Origin: HGM11368 sp051883415
Lineage (GTDB): Bacteria > Bacillota > Clostridia > Christensenellales > UBA3700
Reading direction: 5' to 3'
Length of the DNA stretch: 42,865 bases
NCBI GenBank assembly: GCA_051883415.1
Contig: JBJETR010000044.1
Span: 1 to 42,865 of the forward strand
Each line of letters starts with the position of its first letter. Position 1 is the first letter of the stretch. Below the pieces are notes generated by a model. The model saw nothing but the letters and a program-made list of their open reading frames with translations, was not told the origin of the DNA and did no database searches. This document shows positions 41,079 to 42,865 of this stretch, piece after piece. The translations under genes were made by a program, and so were the position numbers.

Positions 41079-41107
41079 TTGCCAAGACGGGACTATAATG
41101 CTATAAT
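41079..41107 (+). promoter_or_regulatory. Promoter of the GH38-like gene
   Basis: TTGCCA (41079-41084), 17-bp spacer, TATAAT (41102-41107), 17 nt before the ATG at 41125. Confidence 0.72.
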
Positions 41108-41124
41108 ATTGTCATAGGAAAAGT

Positions 41125-42372
41125 ATGAAAAAGAAAAATCAAACCAACAACGTAGCACGATACCAAGTACAAATCGTCAGAGATATTGAGTGTGTGGATT
41201 GGCTGGGCGTTATTGCCCGCCTCAGCGGATTAGAATTTAATTCCAAAGGTTTGCAAGAGGTCAAGAGGAGATTTCTAAACGGCACCGAGAGTAGCGAGCA
41301 AGAGTACCAAGGGATATTAGGCAAGCTAACCGACACGCGCAATTCCATTCTCAGTAGGTTGATGAAGGAGCAAAAGCTCAGCGTAGTCAATCCTACCTCA
41401 TTTCAACGCAAAGAATACGTCAGGCTAGACGACGGTTGGTACCTTGCTGAAGTGGCAGGCTACGACGTAGCCACCCTCACGCCAATGGACGGTGAGGATA
41501 GTGGGCTTGTTGCCTCGGAGGATAGCATTTCCAACGGCATAGTTACGCTTAGGTTCGACGACAAGGGCGACGTGTCGTGCGTTAGATACGGCGACAAAGA
41601 GCTTGAATGGAAGATTGTAGAGAAGCAGTTTTTCAAGAAAGGCATATTCGGAGCTAAGAAAAATTGTCGTCGCAAATTTATATCGGGTTGCTCATACGTT
41701 GACGGAGCTAGGGTGGTTAGAGAAAACGTCTTCAACTATTCTTGCAATTCCGTCGTGGAGCAAATCGTGCTGTATAGGGACGAACAAAAGATAGAATATA
41801 CCACTCGCATTGCTATCAAGGACGCTAAGGTCGGGGTAAAAATATCCGTTGTCGGCAAAGACTACGACGATATAGCTTCTCAATGGCAAGAGGACGACGG
41901 CAGCGTCGTTGCGGGCACTTTTGAAGGTCAAGGCTTTTGTCTTATAGCTAAGCAAAAATTCCAAGATATAGACGGTGACAAGGCTTTCGTCACCTATGGC
42001 AAGGGTAGATACGTGTGCGACTACACGATATGTCTACTTGACAGCCAATGGCAAGACAGCAACGTAGCGGAGATTTATTCAGGCGGAGTCAATCCACTCA
42101 TTGTCAGCGACTTTTTGCCGTCAATTCGTCCCGTCATCAGCGTCGAAAACAATGCCGTTATGGTACGTCACGTAGAGCTCAACGAGGACGGCAAGTACGT
42201 CACTGTCACGTTCAAGGAGATGTACAACCAACCTTGCTCCAGCGTTATCAAAGTCGGCTTCCGTTCCAAGGGCGCCTACCAACTCGACGATGAGGGCAAT
42301 ATGATAGCAGTCACGGCTTCGGAGATAGACTTTTTGCCTCTCGAAATCAAGAAGATTACTTTTGAATTATAA
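41125..42372 (+). CDS. Protein resembling the middle and C-terminal domains of GH38 alpha-mannosidase, without the catalytic barrel
   Basis: 415-aa protein with no signal peptide. From about 85 on it looks like the beta-sandwich part of GH38 alpha-mannosidases: VVNPTSFQRKEYVRLDDGW, then EDSISNGIVTLRFDDKGDVS and RYGDKELEW. Residues 20-85 (WLGVIARLSGLEFNSKGLQ) may correspond to the helical middle domain. The N-terminal catalytic barrel with its zinc site and nucleophile is missing. It has its own promoter and an AGGAAAAGT site, so it is a complete gene, not a fragment. It could bind sugar, partner with an enzyme, or be a pseudoenzyme. Moderate confidence; HHpred would decide. Confidence 0.55.
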   Translation: MKKKNQTNNVARYQVQIVRDIECVDWLGVIARLSGLEFNSKGLQEVKRRFLNGTESSEQEYQGILGKLTDTRNSILSRLMKEQKLSVVNPTSFQRKEYVRLDDGWYLAEVAGYDVATLTPMDGEDSGLVASEDSISNGIVTLRFDDKGDVSCVRYGDKELEWKIVEKQFFKKGIFGAKKNCRRKFISGCSYVDGARVVRENVFNYSCNSVVEQIVLYRDEQKIEYTTRIAIKDAKVGVKISVVGKDYDDIASQWQEDDGSVVAGTFEGQGFCLIAKQKFQDIDGDKAFVTYGKGRYVCDYTICLLDSQWQDSNVAEIYSGGVNPLIVSDFLPSIRPVISVENNAVMVRHVELNEDGKYVTVTFKEMYNQPCSSVIKVGFRSKGAYQLDDEGNMIAVTASEIDFLPLEIKKITFEL

Positions 42373-42374
42373 AA

Positions 42375-42395
42375 ACCGCCGTTTCAAACGGCGGT
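42375..42395. terminator. Hairpin terminator between convergent genes
   Basis: ACCGCCGT, TTCAA loop, ACGGCGGT. The T5 run follows on the minus strand (plus-strand A5 at 42371-42375), so it mainly ends the minus-strand gene whose stop is at 42402. Confidence 0.8.
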
Positions 42396-42401
42396 CTCAA
42401 T

Positions 42402-42865
42402 TTATAAATTCGATTGAGATATGGTATCATATACTTCAGCAAAACCATTGATATTGACTTTGAAAGAGTACGTTGAAATTGAATATTTACTGCTTTTTAG
42501 ATAAAACACTAAACAATCGTTGTTTCTTAAAAGACTAATAAAAGTATCTAAATATTTACTATCAACATATATCCTATAGCTTCCTTCATATATTGTCCCA
42601 TATAATGTATAAGTGCTGTCATTTTCATCTAATATGCGGATAGTATATGATTCATAGTCAAATATACCTTTTACTATATAACTTCCATATTCATATAGCA
42701 TAAATGCAGCTTTATCGTTATCGATTTGAATAGAGCCTTTTAGCTTTGAGTTAGTAGTTGCGCTATTACTAAATGTTCCATCGAAATCACAACACATATA
42801 TTTTTTGTCTATAGGTCTATCAAATTCATCTACGTAATTTCCAATTTCCCAAGCCGAAAAATTTT
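42402..42865 (-). CDS. C-terminal part of an uncharacterised gut-Clostridia surface-type protein
   Basis: Open frame running off the right edge of the window; the first 23 residues or so lie before the ATG at 42797 and read FSAWEIGNYVDEFDRPIDKKY. The visible protein continues CCDFDGTFSNSATTNSKLKG and LYEYGSYIVKG, then a beta-rich end (SIQIDNDKAAF, YSFKVNINGFAEVY). I recognise the FSNSATTNSKL pattern from repeated domains of uncharacterised, often lipid-anchored proteins in gut Clostridia; no function is known to me. The true start lies outside the window. More AT-rich than its neighbours. Confidence 0.7.
   Translation of the reverse strand, partial: NFSAWEIGNYVDEFDRPIDKKYMCCDFDGTFSNSATTNSKLKGSIQIDNDKAAFMLYEYGSYIVKGIFDYESYTIRILDENDSTYTLYGTIYEGSYRIYVDSKYLDTFISLLRNNDCLVFYLKSSKYSISTYSFKVNINGFAEVYDTISQSNL

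Overview
The window looks like chromosomal DNA of an uncultured Bacillota, most likely class Clostridia and gut-associated. Three things support this. The block sel1-maf-mreB-like-minD-minE-M50-glcK-TIGR03960-TIGR03936-rng-rplU-prp-rpmA is a Clostridia/Bacilli arrangement. Ribosomal protein L27 carries the Firmicutes-type cleavable N-terminus, next to its Prp protease. Promoters are SigA-like (TTGaca, about 17 bp, TAtaAT) and Shine-Dalgarno sites are purine-rich. Starts at TTG and GTG also occur. Species cannot be named from the sequence.

Layout. (1) 1-16.1 kb is accessory metabolism and surface functions: a luxS / GPH symporter / alkaline-phosphatase-superfamily operon on the minus strand, a divergent ferritin-like diiron protein, a repeat-rich intergenic stretch with a decayed XRE regulator, a DegV protein, a pair of glycan-active enzymes (GH16 lipoprotein and six-hairpin glycosidase), a flavin-reductase-like protein, a lipoprotein, a second GPH transporter, a kinase-like/esterase pair and an AraC regulator. 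(2) 16.1-22.1 kb holds a Fic gene and an apparently acquired cassette: a serine-recombinase remnant, a TetR regulator, and divergent HXXEE-membrane-protein and ABC-transporter genes controlled by one symmetric operator/promoter. It is followed by tRNA-Ser(CGA). (3) 22.3-25.8 kb: a condensation-like acyltransferase with a low-molecular-weight phosphatase, and a Ppx/GppA-HD protein. (4) 25.9-38.7 kb is the core shape/division/translation region: Sel1-repeat protein, Maf and a divergent MreB; MinD, MinE, a 59-residue membrane protein and a SpoIVFB-like protease; glucokinase with the radical-SAM/rng operon; a small regulator and a lipoprotein; then the L21 leader with rplU-prp-rpmA. (5) 38.9-42.9 kb: an OGG-type DNA glycosylase, a NYN-like protein, ilvN without ilvB, a protein resembling only the non-catalytic part of GH38 alpha-mannosidases, and the edge of a surface-type protein.

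The most unusual items are the TetR/HXXEE/ABC cassette with mirror-image promoters inside its operator; the GH16 enzyme with an out-of-frame transmembrane anchor after an A6 slippery run; the 59-residue membrane protein at the position of spoIVFA; a MreB homologue with an altered nucleotide-binding loop; a mannosidase-like protein without a catalytic domain; apparently leaderless luxS and araC-type transcripts; and a fic promoter carrying four copies of a half-site. All functional statements are by motif recognition and no database search was run.
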